A stretch of 64,000 nt of DNA from Cryptomeria japonica (Eukaryota; Streptophyta; Pinopsida; Cupressales; Cupressaceae): positions 542,142,335 through 542,206,334 of the forward strand of contig NC_081412.1 in the NCBI RefSeq assembly GCF_030272615.1. The letters are read 5' to 3'. A program made the position numbers and the translations under genes. The notes beneath the pieces were generated by a model, which saw nothing but the letters and a program-made list of their open reading frames with translations, had not been told where the DNA came from and searched no databases. Below are positions 34,008-44,722 of this stretch, one piece after another; positions within the stretch are counted from its first letter, which is position 1; each line of letters starts with the position of its first letter.

Positions 34008-34418
34008 TTTCACCACCATTCCATAAAATCCTACATCTAATAATCCCATGGAGTCCTCAATTTCCTCCATTCCCCGTCTATTTCATATTCTTCTATTTTC
34101 TATCTAAAAATAATTATGTTATTATTGGCATATTCCCTCTTTGTATTATTCATTCACGTCATGTTATTCATATAGATTGCATTACTTATTTCATTACACT
34201 ACTCATTTTAAAAGAAAAATCACATAGGTTGCAGTTAGATTTCATCACATAAATAAAAGAAATTAATTCATCCATATAACATTACACTCATTTAGATTGC
34301 ATCACAAATCATTTTACATATACATATCCATCATACATCTGCATATATACACATCAAAAAAGCATAATCACTCATCTTGCATCCAAAAATGTGTCAGCAG
34401 CATATCATAGGCATACAT
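34007..34418 (+). other. Unassigned 412 bases beside LTR C
   Basis: AT-rich DNA of short CATA/CATC words, like the region 20400-20760. It may be the end of the internal region of element C, but no polypurine tract is visible and the first 43 bases of the LTR are missing at its right edge. No gene seen. Confidence 0.4.
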
Positions 34419-35645
34419 ACATAATTAATTTATTAATTATGCAAATTCTAAATTTTCCTCAATATTAATTAATTACAATTAATATTGTCACTATAGTCTG
34501 TGATTGATTTATTTAATAAATCAACCCTCTTTTATTCTTCTAAAATTAAATATTCTCAAATCCTCCTTTGAACTAATTAATTTTAATTAATTGGTTAACC
34601 TACATGGTTCCTACAAATCATCTTCCTAATCCATAATTAATCTAATAATTCTTCTAGAAACTCCCTAAAACTCACTTAGCCTTATTCTTCTAATTTTTTA
34701 TTCCCTCCACTCATTCTCTCTCCTAGTCAAATCCTCCTATAAATCTTATCTATCGTAATCCCACCTAACCTTTCCTCTAATCCCCCTCCTAATGAGTTGC
34801 TAGTGGCTAATCATCATGATTAGCCACAAAGTCAACTCCTTGTCCCTTCCATCCAACCACTCTCCTTAAATGCTCTTTTCCTAGGTGAATGTGAGATTTT
34901 CAAAATCTCACATTCCTCTAGGCATCTCATCTCCCAAGGATTTTTTAATTCCTTCTTATTCCTCCAATCCCCATGATCATCCCTTTTTGAAGAATTTTAA
35001 ATTCTTCCTCTCCATTCCTCAAGAAATATACCATCCCTTTCTCTTCTCAAGGCGCACTGGGAAGTCTTCGCAATGTACCTTGAGGAGTGTAGAGACAATA
35101 AATTCCTTTAAGGCATATCTCTTGGTCTCCACACCCTCTCTTAGGCCTTGTGTGAGCTCACAAGAAATCCTGACCCTCCATCTTGGGTCAATCCTAGCCA
35201 TCCATTTTTCCTCTCCTCTTCCTATAAATTGAGGACTCCATCCCTTCACTTATCATCTCCAAGTTTAGTAAGTTTATGTTGTTAGTTTGAGCCTAGAAAA
35301 TCACCATTGCATCCTTACCATGCCAAAATCATCCCTCATCCACACTTAGTCATATCATCCATATCATTCCTCAAGATCCATTTTTATCCATTTGTGCACA
35401 ATATTGGAGAGCCATCCACATCAAGCAATTTAGGATCAAACTGACATCAAGTTGGAGGCACATTAGGTGCACTTCAACTCCATCTAAGCTCCATCCAAAG
35501 GAGAAGGTAAAAAGGTTGTGAGGTATATGCATCTTATTCATTTTTTTCATGTGATTTGAATTATATCTTTTGGTTTCATGTGTTTTCATGTTTGATTTGC
35601 ATGTTTATAATCTAATCCACCCCACTCTCCTTTTCACCCTCTTAA
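34419..35645 (+). repeat. 3' LTR of element C, 5' end truncated
   Basis: Aligns with the reverse complement of 58542-59821 except for the first 43 bases, which are missing. It ends CTCTTAA (CTTCA in the other copy), directly followed by GAAAG (35646-35650), the same five bases that flank the other copy on its outer side. The gag frame of chromovirus D starts right after it. An open frame at 34885-35232 is a composition shadow. Confidence 0.85.
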
Positions 35646-36301
35646 GAAAGCATCAAGGTATCTAGGTACTTGAATGGATTGAAATGGAATATTCAAGAAG
35701 AATTGAGTTTGTTATGTCCTGATACTGTTCATAACTGCTATCAATTGGCACTCAAGATGGAAGAAAAGAGCAAAAAGAAACAAGAGCAAAGAAAACAGAG
35801 ACAGAGGTAGGGGGAGAGATGATAGAGGTCAGAGAGGTATATTTGGTGGAAGAAGTGTAGACCAAAGGTCCCAAGGGGAATCCATGTTGGTTGAAAAAAG
35901 TGGGGATTCCAATAGCAAGAGCAACTATACAAGAAGGGGATCTAGAAACTCTAGTAGAGGAAGGTCTAGTGGATCAGGAAGAGAGTCCTATTTCACCATA
36001 ATGAAGTGCTACAATTGCCATCAACTTGGAAACCCAGCCTATAGATGTCCTAAGAAGACTTCTTCATCCCAAGGAGGTGAGAGAAGAGTAAATTATGCTC
36101 AAGAGGATGCAGCGAACATGAAAGCATCATAAGTGAGTTTGGATTCAAAGGTTGGAGAGAATCTTATGATAAGAAGAGTCTTGATTAAAGAACTGGTTAA
36201 GGAGGAACCTAGCCAAAGGAGATCCTTATTTAGGATAAAATGCAAGATAATGGGAAAGGTATGTAGAGTGGTGGTGGATTCAAGATCCATAGATAACATA
36301 G
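35646..36301 (+). pseudogene. Chromovirus D gag C-terminus and protease start
   Basis: The frame starts ESIKVSRYLNGLKWNIQEEL and YQLALKMEEK, typical of the end of the gag domain. A Ser/Arg-rich hinge follows, then a knuckle at 36007-36048 where the His is Asn (CYNCHQLGNPAYRC). Protease begins with VVDSRS, the Gly of DSG being Arg. One stop lies near 35806 and one at 36130. The frame is cut at 36301 by element A and resumes at 52197 in phase. The N-terminal part of the same gag is on the other strand at 59822-60324. Confidence 0.88.
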
Positions 36302-36613
36302 TGTAATCACATAAATCTCTCCACTTAATTAAAATGAATATTTAGTATTTATTTGATTATTTAACCATCAATCAATAATTAATTAAATTAATATATATGT
36401 AATTAATTCATCTTAACCCTCTTCTCCTGTTAATTAAATAAAGTATTCAATTTATTTGATTTAATTCACTTAACCAAATTCAGACCATTAATTAAAATAA
36501 TAAATCATATTTATTTAATTAAATCTTCTCTCACATTTAAATAAATTAATATTTATTTAAATTCCCCCAAAATCCCACCTCTCACATTTAAATAAATTAA
36601 CATTTATTTAAAT

Positions 36614-37020
36614 CACCTTTATCCTCTACCCACTTGCATTTTCCTACAAATTCAAGTTGCACAACTATTTTAAATAAATTATTTATTTGAATCACCTTTA
36701 TCCTCCACCCACTTGCATTTTCCTACAAATGCAAGTTGCACAACTATTTTAAATAAATTATTTATTTAAAATCCTATTTATCCTCACCCACTTGAAACCT
36801 TTAATGGTTTCCCTTAAAGTCTTCAAACTTGATGGCTTCCTTTTATAGTCTTCTTAAGCCTTTAATGGTCTCCCTTAAAGTCTTCTTAAGCCTTTAATGG
36901 TTTCCCTTAAAGTCTTCAAACTTGATGGCTTCCTTCTATAGTCTTCTTAAGACTTTAATTGCTTCCCTTAAAGTCTTCAAGCCTTTAATGGTTTCCCTCA
37001 AAGTCTTCAAGCATTTTAAT
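36614..37020 (+). repeat. Tandem modules in U3 of element A
   Basis: Two copies of a 79-base unit starting CACCTTTATCC and holding CACTTGCATTTTCC, followed by about six imperfect modules of 25-45 bases centred on TTAATGGTTTCCCTTAAAG. The same array is in the 3' LTR at about 50739-51145. Repeats in U3 often act as promoter enhancer modules; that role is inferred here. Confidence 0.8.
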
Positions 37021-37649
37021 GCTTTATCTTCCTTTTTCTCATTTAAATAAATTAATATTTATCTGAATATTTATCCAAATGCAAATTACACCATTTAATT
37101 GAAATAAATGATTTTATTTTAATTGAAAATACCAAAATTCCTCCCACTTGCATTTTCCTACAAAATCCACTTGCATGCCTAAACCCCTTCTAGATTCTTC
37201 TAAACCTTTCCTAATTAACCTAATCCATCCCCTAAATATTGTCACATTCCTAAGCAAATTGGAGTCACTTCTCAAAGACTCCAAAGTCTTTGAAAATCAA
37301 TTAATGCTTTGTGTGTTCAACAAATTAACCTCTAAAGTCTTCCAAACCACTTATGGCTCTTACATGACCATTAATGGTTAATTCCACTTGCACCCATGGT
37401 TAAGGACTTTGACCCCTAACTTAACCCTCATGTAACCCATGTGTCTCTTCAAAGCATTTATTTCTTTGACTAGGGTAACCATCATGTCCCCTCAAGCATT
37501 TAATGCTCCTTATCTCTCCTCTCAAGCCTCCTCATGGTGACACTTGTCAACATGGGATTGGGTTGAAAGTCTCACATGGATTGAATATCTTTCAATCCTA
37601 ACCCTTGTTAAGATTACTCAATCTTAACCCTTCATTTCCCCATTTCTTC

Positions 37650-37657
37650 TATAAATA
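37650..37657 (+). promoter_or_regulatory. TATA box of element A
   Basis: TATAAATA after a T/C-rich stretch, about 410 bases before the LTR end. The same box is at 51773-51780 in the 3' LTR and on the minus strand at 9155-9164 in A2. Confidence 0.7.
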
Positions 37658-38070
37658 GAACCCTTCTCCTCAAGCAAAGAGGAAGCATTAGAGTATTGTT
37701 GTTATACTGGCATTATCATAGAGCTTTTTCATAGCATCACTATCTACACTTGCATAGCATTTGCTTATCATATTCAACCATCTTGAATCTCCATATGGCA
37801 TCCATGGATAGTGCTAAAAGCTGAGAGCTACACTCATTTGGGACTTGGAGAGGGGAGAAACAAGGGAGAAGCATCAAAAGGCATCATGGAAGCATCGTAG
37901 GGAGGCTCTTCTCCTTTCTTTTATTTTGTTAAACTTCTTTCATGCTTTTTTGAAATCTCTTTTGATATGTTTGGAATGGTTTTTAGTTCTTTGTTTTGTT
38001 TTTATGGTTGAAACTAACTTATTAACATTGAACTTTGTTGTTGCCTTGTCCCTATTTCCATGACATCATT

Positions 38071-38086
38071 TGGTGAACCCGACGTG
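38071..38086 (+). other. Primer binding site of element A
   Basis: TGGTGAACCCGACGTG starts two bases inside the LTR end and is identical in A2. It does not match initiator-Met tRNA; the tRNA is not assigned. Confidence 0.82.
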
Positions 38087-40750
38087 AATCAAAGAGCAAT
38101 CATTTTGAAGACTACTAACTTTTGAATGTTTTAATTGACACACAGGTCATTCTCTTGCATTTTTGTTCTCAATTTAGCACCTTCGCAAATTGATACTTTA
38201 GCGCTATTGTCTATATTGTTGCTCTTTCATGTTAAATAGCACTTCTGTTTTCACACAGAGTAGAGCTATTGTAACAGAGAGTTGTAAGAAAATTCCTTGT
38301 AACTGAAAACCAAAAATTTTAGGCTTGTAGAAGCCCACCAAAACATGCGGATTTTTCTAACTAATTATCTTTTGTGCAGGTTTTAACTAACCCCTACAAT
38401 AGGATTTTTTAGCAATTTTAGCTTAGGAAATAAATTTGTTCATATTTCTAGCTTCGTCTTTCAAGTTAGGATAAAATAAATTCATTTTCCTTTTGGGTTA
38501 AAATCAACTACACATTCATTTGGAGTTTTAAAAAGAACCACATCTTTCATTTAGAGCTCTAAAAAGAATCACACTTGTTCAAAGTTAAAAAGAATCACAA
38601 AAACAAACACACAATTTTTTTTTTTTTTGCAATGTCAGGAACAAATTCTTTTGGTGCTTAAAATCAACAAGACAAATTTTATTTCTTGCATCAAGATAAA
38701 ACTCACAATCCACACTTCCATTTTTGGTGCAAATAAAATTCACAATCAACTTGTCTCATTTTTTAAGCAATTTTACTTCATGCAAACGTTTTTTTCATTA
38801 AGTTGACCAGGATTTTCAAATTCTAGTTTACTCAAACAATTGCCTTTGAAAATTAAAAAGAACACCATGATTGTTGGAGCAACATCTCCAAATAGATAGA
38901 AAATCATTGCGATGACAAGTTAAAAGGAACAAGTGAATTTTGTGTTTGGCACACTTGTGCAAAAGAGTTGGTCGAGTGGTCCTACTTCTAACACACACTA
39001 TCCTCTCCCTTGGCTCTCGTGGTCCTAGGTGCAAGAGAAAAGTGTTAGTAACACTCAAATTTTATCTTTTTAAAGAGGTCTGCCAAGGGATCGATACTCT
39101 TGGGAATGACCTCGAGCGGTAAATCCTTCGAGCCGCTATAGAAATCAAGTGTGAGTGAAAGCAGTAGCCTTGGGTATAGCTATTCCTATAGTGTAACTGC
39201 CCGAAAGGACAAATGGGCCCTACCATTGGTTACAAGGCTCTTAAGTGAGTCACTACAGAATGAACTTATGTCCAAAAACATTGAACATGACTAAACACCT
39301 TTAAGTAGTAGCCCACCTATTCTATTGATTGAGGATATTTGTGATATAATTTAGTGCAAGAGCATAGATGGTTTTGCTCCCAAGATACTCACCATACATA
39401 TTTCCTTGAGTAGAAACATAGCTTTTTGAAAGGTCACTTGTGGCTTGATAAAAGTGGTGACTCCCCCATCATAGGGATCATCTATTTTTTATGCTCGTGC
39501 AAGACTTAGTATATCACATCCTTACCTGCCACGACAAGATTCATAAGGTATGTAGTACCAAAGTCGAAGAAATATCAAGATGTGGGCTAAATTTATCACA
39601 ACTAGCCATTTGACCTTAGGGATAAAAAGTGTTTGAAGTGTGTTCATTTTAGTCAAGACCAAGTGCAAATTGAGCCGACTTCAGGCTTTGGAAATACACC
39701 TTAAAAATACATCTAAAGGAAGGGTCATATACAAGTCCAAGGATTGGGTTGATCTAGACCCATACTCATTTGTGCCTTTGGGGCAACATTCTTGTGTTTG
39801 TGTGCTTACTTTGTTTTCTTGTCAAAGAAAAATCAGAAAATCACTTCCAAACACAAAGTATTCATCCAACCAAACAGATCAAAAACAAAGTGCAAACAAC
39901 AAGAGTATCAAAACTTTATGACCATTCTTCACATCTTGTGAAAGAAGAAGCGTCATCAGAATATCAACTTGAAAATAAGACCATTAAGCTCAAAGGCTTT
40001 GATCAAAAGGAGGAAATTCTTCTATATAAATAGACAAATCTTTGTCTCCCATAGAGTTTTTTTGCGGCACATGCGCCTCTACATTCAAGGCAAATCAAAT
40101 GAATTTGATTCATAATCATTGAACCGCAGAGCTTTTATGCAATATAGAGCTCTGAGTTATCACAAAAACCAAGGAGGTAAGATTAATCTCAACTTTTTCC
40201 CAAACGTCTGTATGACATACAACACAGCTCGAGAAATACCACCAACACCCGAAAGGGAAGAGGTAGAGTTTGTCCCATTTGTGACACAAAGTTTTTATTG
40301 AAGTTGAAAACATTTCATCCATTATCTTACTCATACATCATCACTTCATCATCAATCCGTTCCAACTCTCAAAACATTAAGAGGTTCTTGTCCCAAGTTC
40401 TCTTTTAGATATTGCTTGAAATCAAAAAACATCACATCACTTTTTAGATTGTTTCTACATCTAGGATAAGCTCATCCTAAGAGACACATCTACACAGGTT
40501 AAAACTAGTTCATGAGTGAATCCTCTCATTACTAGGTAGTTAAATCTGTAACACATCTCAGATTTCTCTACACCTTATCACATCAAAACTTATCAAACAA
40601 ACAAGCAATTCAAAGAAGGAATTTCGGTTACATCCACCTTAAAAGTGCTAGAGATCCACATGCAACACAATTCACCAACCATCAATCTCTCATTTCACCA
40701 AAAAACTCATCATCATTTTCACACAACTTCAACAAAAGCTTGTAAACAAA
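38087..40750 (+). other. Leader of element A
   Basis: A 2.7-kb region with no essential domain, homologous to the A2 leader. It has decayed versions of the AGCGCT cluster (38180-38280), A/T tracts at 38560-38800 and the conserved leader ORF near its end. A splice-donor-like AAGGAGGTAAGA lies at 40171-40182. Confidence 0.75.
40119..40301 (+). CDS. Leader ORF of element A, 60 residues, unknown function
   Basis: Starts MNRRAFMQYRALSYHKNQ and ends TQSFY with TGA, about 450 bases before gag. It matches the C-terminal 60 residues of the A2 frame at 6303-6686 with about six changes. A TAA stands a few codons upstream where A2 has Glu, so the longer frame is cut here. A second nearby frame (39770-40033) also matches A2 (6571-6816) over its last 40 residues, from SKLYDHSSH to EEILLY. 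Function unknown; possibly remnants of the extra ORF known in Ogre-type elements. Confidence 0.4.
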   Translation: MNRRAFMQYRALSYHKNQGGKINLNFFPNVCMTYNTAREIPPTPEREEVEFVPFVTQSFY

Positions 40751-42274
40751 ATGGCTCAAACCCAATCACAGTCAAGGTAACGAGAAATAGAAATGGAAGA
40801 AGAAGAAGAGGAAAATCTCAATGAATTTCAAGAAGCACTTGGAGGAAATGCGAATGATGAAAACCCAAGTACTCCTACTCCTGCAACAATAGAAAGGGCT
40901 CAGCATAACCCTCTCTTTAACAGACTGTTTGATGAAATACTCAGGAGCAATGCGGATGCTCACTTTTTAAAGCTCACTCAAGAAGGAGAAAAACTCCCCT
41001 CTGACTTTGATCTTGCCCAATTAAGACAAGCATCAGAAAGACAAAGTCACCATGAAGAGGAAAGAGGTAGAGATCCCATCAGATATAACATTCCTCAAGG
41101 TAACCCACCACCTCCTCCTCCAAATGAAATGGAGATGTTGCGGCAACAAGTTGAGAATCTCGCCCAACAACTTCATAGTGGTATCAAAACTAACCAATTC
41201 TCACTCAATGACATCTGTCCCTATCCTTTTGATAGGAATCTTTATATGCCACCCTTTCCATGAGGATTCGAAACACCCAAATTCAAAAAATATAGAGGAA
41301 AGGGAGATCCCTGTGATCATGTCAGAGAATTTCATTCCACTTGTCTTGAAGTGGCATATGAAGACACCTACCTAATGCGCCTTTTTTCCCAAAGCTTGGG
41401 AGGAACAACCACATCATGGTTTTCCTGACTATCAGGTGGCATTAGAACATTTGAGGAACTCATCTAGAAGTTCCTAGCTCATTACTCTCATAACATTAAA
41501 CGCAACATCACCATGGCTGATCTGTGCAACACTAAACAAAAACCAAGTGAACTTTTCTCAGTATTCATGCAACGATGGCGCCAAATGTCTAGCAGACGTT
41601 CTCTTCAGTTACCTAAACGAGAACTAGTGGAAATATTCATTTCCAAATTAAACGAAGAAATGGAATTTCACCTGGATGTCAAAGACATAGACTCTTTTAA
41701 TGATATGATCACCAAGGGTTTAAAATGTGAAAGGGCACTTATCAAGAAAGGACTCATCAAAATCTATAATGAATCAAAGGATGGTCCTCGCCCACGCTTC
41801 AATAGTGATAAACCAATCTTCTGGAACAAAAACAAGAATATCGTCAATGATGGGGTTGTGGATGCCAGGACTATACAAAATGCACAACCTGTGGTTTGGT
41901 TTGCAGGACAAAATACTCCACCTCAGAATAACATGAATGTCCCTTCGAATCAAGGTCGCATCACATCTCACGATGAACCTAGAACTCGTCAGCAAAAACA
42001 AAAATGCACATACACTCCCTTAGGGGAACCCATTGAAACAGTATTGCGACAACTCATTTCTCAAAATTTGGTCACTCTACCTAAAACATCAAACTATGAA
42101 CCTCGGGTCAAACCCGCATGGTGGCGAGATACTGAACACTGCGATTTCCACCAAGGGAGAGGACACAAGACAAGTAATTGTCATCGATTGAAAGATCTTA
42201 TTTAGGATCTTATTGACCGAGGAGAAATTGAAATTGAAGGACATGACCCAAAAACAACCAATAATGATCATCTG
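40751..42274 (+). pseudogene. Element A gag (broken)
   Basis: Gag frame from ATG 40751 (MAQTQSQS). Stops: TAA 40778-40780, TGA 41261-41263, TGA 41426-41428, TAG 41465-41467 and TAG 42203-42205. Each except the shared one is Gln or Arg in A2, so they are single transitions. Domain order: acidic N-terminus, CPYPFDRN, KFKKYRGKGDP, gag core, a Gln/Pro-rich hinge, then the knuckle C-x2-H-x4-H-x4-C near 42139-42182. Between the stops the frame is otherwise open and close to A2. Would form the particle core if intact. Confidence 0.9.
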
Positions 42275-44722
42275 ATGTTCAAAAATCCACTTCCATCACA
42301 AGATCAAAGGGGTCCTTCCACTTCCAGGCGAGGCACTGATACCACAGATTATACACAGGCTGCATATAATTATACTGTAAATCATCTGTATGATGCCAGT
42401 GAACAAGTTGCAACTATAACCTTCAAAAATCCCAACTCCAATTGCAATGTTGTTACATGTCGCGACAAAGTTACCATAAAGGCAGCTCCACAAGGCACCA
42501 CCTCCATCCCAAAGCAGTACAATCTTGTGGAACAATTAGACAAAACGCCTGCGCTTATATCCATTTTAGAGCTCTTGCGGCTATCGCCATCTCATAAAAC
42601 TATCTTGGATCAAGCACTCCAAGAGGCGTTAGTCCCTGCAAACCTGAATATAGACCAATTTCAAGCCATGGTTGGAAGTCTCAAGTCATCACCTTGTCTC
42701 ACTTTTTTAGAAAGTGACAACTCTTCCTTCCAAAAACCTCATAACGCTTCGCTACACATTGAAGGCTTTATTAACCAGCATAGGATCAAGCGAGTCTTGA
42801 TCGATAATGGAGCAAGCCTAAATATTTGTACACTACAATTGGTCACAACATTGGGATATGCAGTAGAATCAGTGGATCCTCGTAAGAATATCACAATCAA
42901 AGCCTATGGTGATGTAGAGCGTTCATCCAAAGGAGCTGTGGTACTACCAATCCAAGTGGGCCCTGTGGTAAAGCACATCATCTGTCAGGTTCTGGACCTT
43001 CCTCTGCCATATAATCTATTGTTAGGAAGACCTTGGATACATGCCATGCAATCTGTTCCATCTACCTACCATCAATGTATCAAGTTCCCACATAACGGTG
43101 TAGAGATCACAATCCTGGGCGATGCAAATCCCTTTGCGTATTGTCATAATATCAGCCATCAACCAGAGATTACTGTTCCTAATAATAGAGAAGCCATTTC
43201 CTCCACATCATATATAAGTCCCACCTCTCTTGCCAGTTCAAACACCACTATACCTAAGCAAGAAAAGCTTAAGATGAAGATAGCAGAGGAAGGTCCTGGG
43301 GAATACAACTTGAGTCAACTTTTTTGTGTGGGACATATGCCCACTTCTCCTAGAACACATGGTAAACCACAACAGTTACTCCAACAACCACTGATCACGC
43401 CAGCATGTGCTTTGACACCTTTCATCCCTGGAAAGAGTCAAGAAGAAGAAACCCAAGATGAGGACTTAGCAGAATGGATCTATAAAGATCCCATCACCAC
43501 TGATATACCGAAAGTTAAACTTCCTATAGAGCAGTATGGCAAAGGCCTCCTCATTATGCAAAGAATGGGGTATGATGGTCAGAGTGATTTAAGATATTGC
43601 AAACAAGGACAACATGAACCTCTGCTGCCAGAATTAAAGCCCAAAGATAATACAGGCCTAGGCTTTGAAAAGGAGATATTTCCTAAGCTCAAATTCAAAG
43701 GAAACCCCAGCAAACCATTATGTCAGCCTACTGCAAAAAGGACACCTTTCATTATCAAAGCAGCCTCAAGCACCATCCCAACTACCCCATCGAGGCTCAA
43801 AACCCCAACACAACTATCACCAATGCCAATCATCCCACCAATTGAACCAGTAATCCCATCAGCAGCAACTGTATCAGAACCCGCAGTAGCATCTATGGCA
43901 CCAGCAGTTCCAGTAGAAGCCACCGAGTCAATATTATCGATACTCCCTGTACCAGATTCCTTGATCCCCATCAACCTTCCTGCAGCACCAATCACTACAA
44001 AGGTACATCAAACAATCACACCTGCAATATTTAACTCAAAAGACATCCCAGTATGGTATAGTAATCAGATGCTGGAAAGTGATTCAAAGACCAACTCACA
44101 TGAATGGGAATTTGATTCTGTACAGCTTAATACTTCAAATGAGGAAGACACATCACCACCTCCACCATGCAAAGAAATCCTTGTTTATGGAGAAGCACAG
44201 ATAAAGACCTCTTGGGTTCCTGAACTGGAAACATCTTCCATAGACCCTACGTCTCATCCTACGCCTGATTCTGACAGGGAGAGTACCATTAATGACCTTC
44301 ACCATAACATCTTAACCCTCACTGATACATCTAACACACTTAACCTAATTGATGAAGTAATGCCCATTATCCACCCTAAACTCATCGAATGGAACCAACC
44401 AAATCCCCCATGTCTTGACTTCTTCCAAAACGATGAGGCCATCATTGACTTTTTGGAATTAAGGGATAACCTACCAAGCGGGGATCACAAAGCTGGATTC
44501 GCCATCGAACTTAATAGCGCAACATACTTCAGGGTGGATGCCAAACCTTTCACCTGCAAAAATATAACAATAAAACATGGATCTTCCAGTGAAAACCACA
44601 CTATGGCACTGTTTGATCCAACAAAAGTAAAAAGAAAGAGCGTATCCAATGGTGAAAACCTCTCTGAGGCGCCTGAGGATGAAGGGTTTGACATTCCCCC
44701 TGCTAATGCACAACAGGAGTGA
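42275..44722 (+). CDS. Element A protease and long linker, open frame
   Basis: 815 residues open in phase with gag. The protease active site DNGA is at 42803-42814 within KRVLIDNGASLNICT, and LLLGRPWIHAMQ follows at 43015-43050. After about residue 400 comes a long linker rich in Pro, Thr, Ala and Ile (43730-44040), then acidic sequence. It ends at TGA 44720-44722, where A2 has CGA (Arg). The ATG at 42275 is internal to the polyprotein and is not a true start; the upstream edge is the TAG at 42203. The linker has no domain I recognise. The longest undamaged stretch of this element. Confidence 0.82.
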   Translation: MFKNPLPSQDQRGPSTSRRGTDTTDYTQAAYNYTVNHLYDASEQVATITFKNPNSNCNVVTCRDKVTIKAAPQGTTSIPKQYNLVEQLDKTPALISILELLRLSPSHKTILDQALQEALVPANLNIDQFQAMVGSLKSSPCLTFLESDNSSFQKPHNASLHIEGFINQHRIKRVLIDNGASLNICTLQLVTTLGYAVESVDPRKNITIKAYGDVERSSKGAVVLPIQVGPVVKHIICQVLDLPLPYNLLLGRPWIHAMQSVPSTYHQCIKFPHNGVEITILGDANPFAYCHNISHQPEITVPNNREAISSTSYISPTSLASSNTTIPKQEKLKMKIAEEGPGEYNLSQLFCVGHMPTSPRTHGKPQQLLQQPLITPACALTPFIPGKSQEEETQDEDLAEWIYKDPITTDIPKVKLPIEQYGKGLLIMQRMGYDGQSDLRYCKQGQHEPLLPELKPKDNTGLGFEKEIFPKLKFKGNPSKPLCQPTAKRTPFIIKAASSTIPTTPSRLKTPTQLSPMPIIPPIEPVIPSAATVSEPAVASMAPAVPVEATESILSILPVPDSLIPINLPAAPITTKVHQTITPAIFNSKDIPVWYSNQMLESDSKTNSHEWEFDSVQLNTSNEEDTSPPPPCKEILVYGEAQIKTSWVPELETSSIDPTSHPTPDSDRESTINDLHHNILTLTDTSNTLNLIDEVMPIIHPKLIEWNQPNPPCLDFFQNDEAIIDFLELRDNLPSGDHKAGFAIELNSATYFRVDAKPFTCKNITIKHGSSSENHTMALFDPTKVKRKSVSNGENLSEAPEDEGFDIPPANAQQE

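Larger units (their letters stand above)
36302..38068 (+). repeat. 5' LTR of element A, 1767 bp
   Basis: Starts TGTAATCAC and ends CCATGACATCA. U3 contains two tandem 79-base units (36614-36692 and 36693-36771) and a series of modules around CCTTTAATGG-TTTCCCTTAAAGTCTTC (36796-37020, about six copies). The outer 350 bases are rich in TTAATTAAAT. A TATA box lies at 37650-37657. Open frames here (37148-37381, 37845-38063) are LTR shadows. Confidence 0.96.

Noticed and set aside
34885-35232. Frame shared with 58965-59210 as a small gene
   Set aside because: Both lie in LTR C copies; no codon-level conservation beyond the LTR similarity.
37148-37381. Frame repeated at 51271-51504
   Set aside because: Part of the element A LTR, duplicated with it.
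41426-41428. Programmed readthrough at the shared TGA
   Set aside because: It is inside the gag domain rather than at the gag-pol border, and the copies have many other stops; kept only as a low-weight option.
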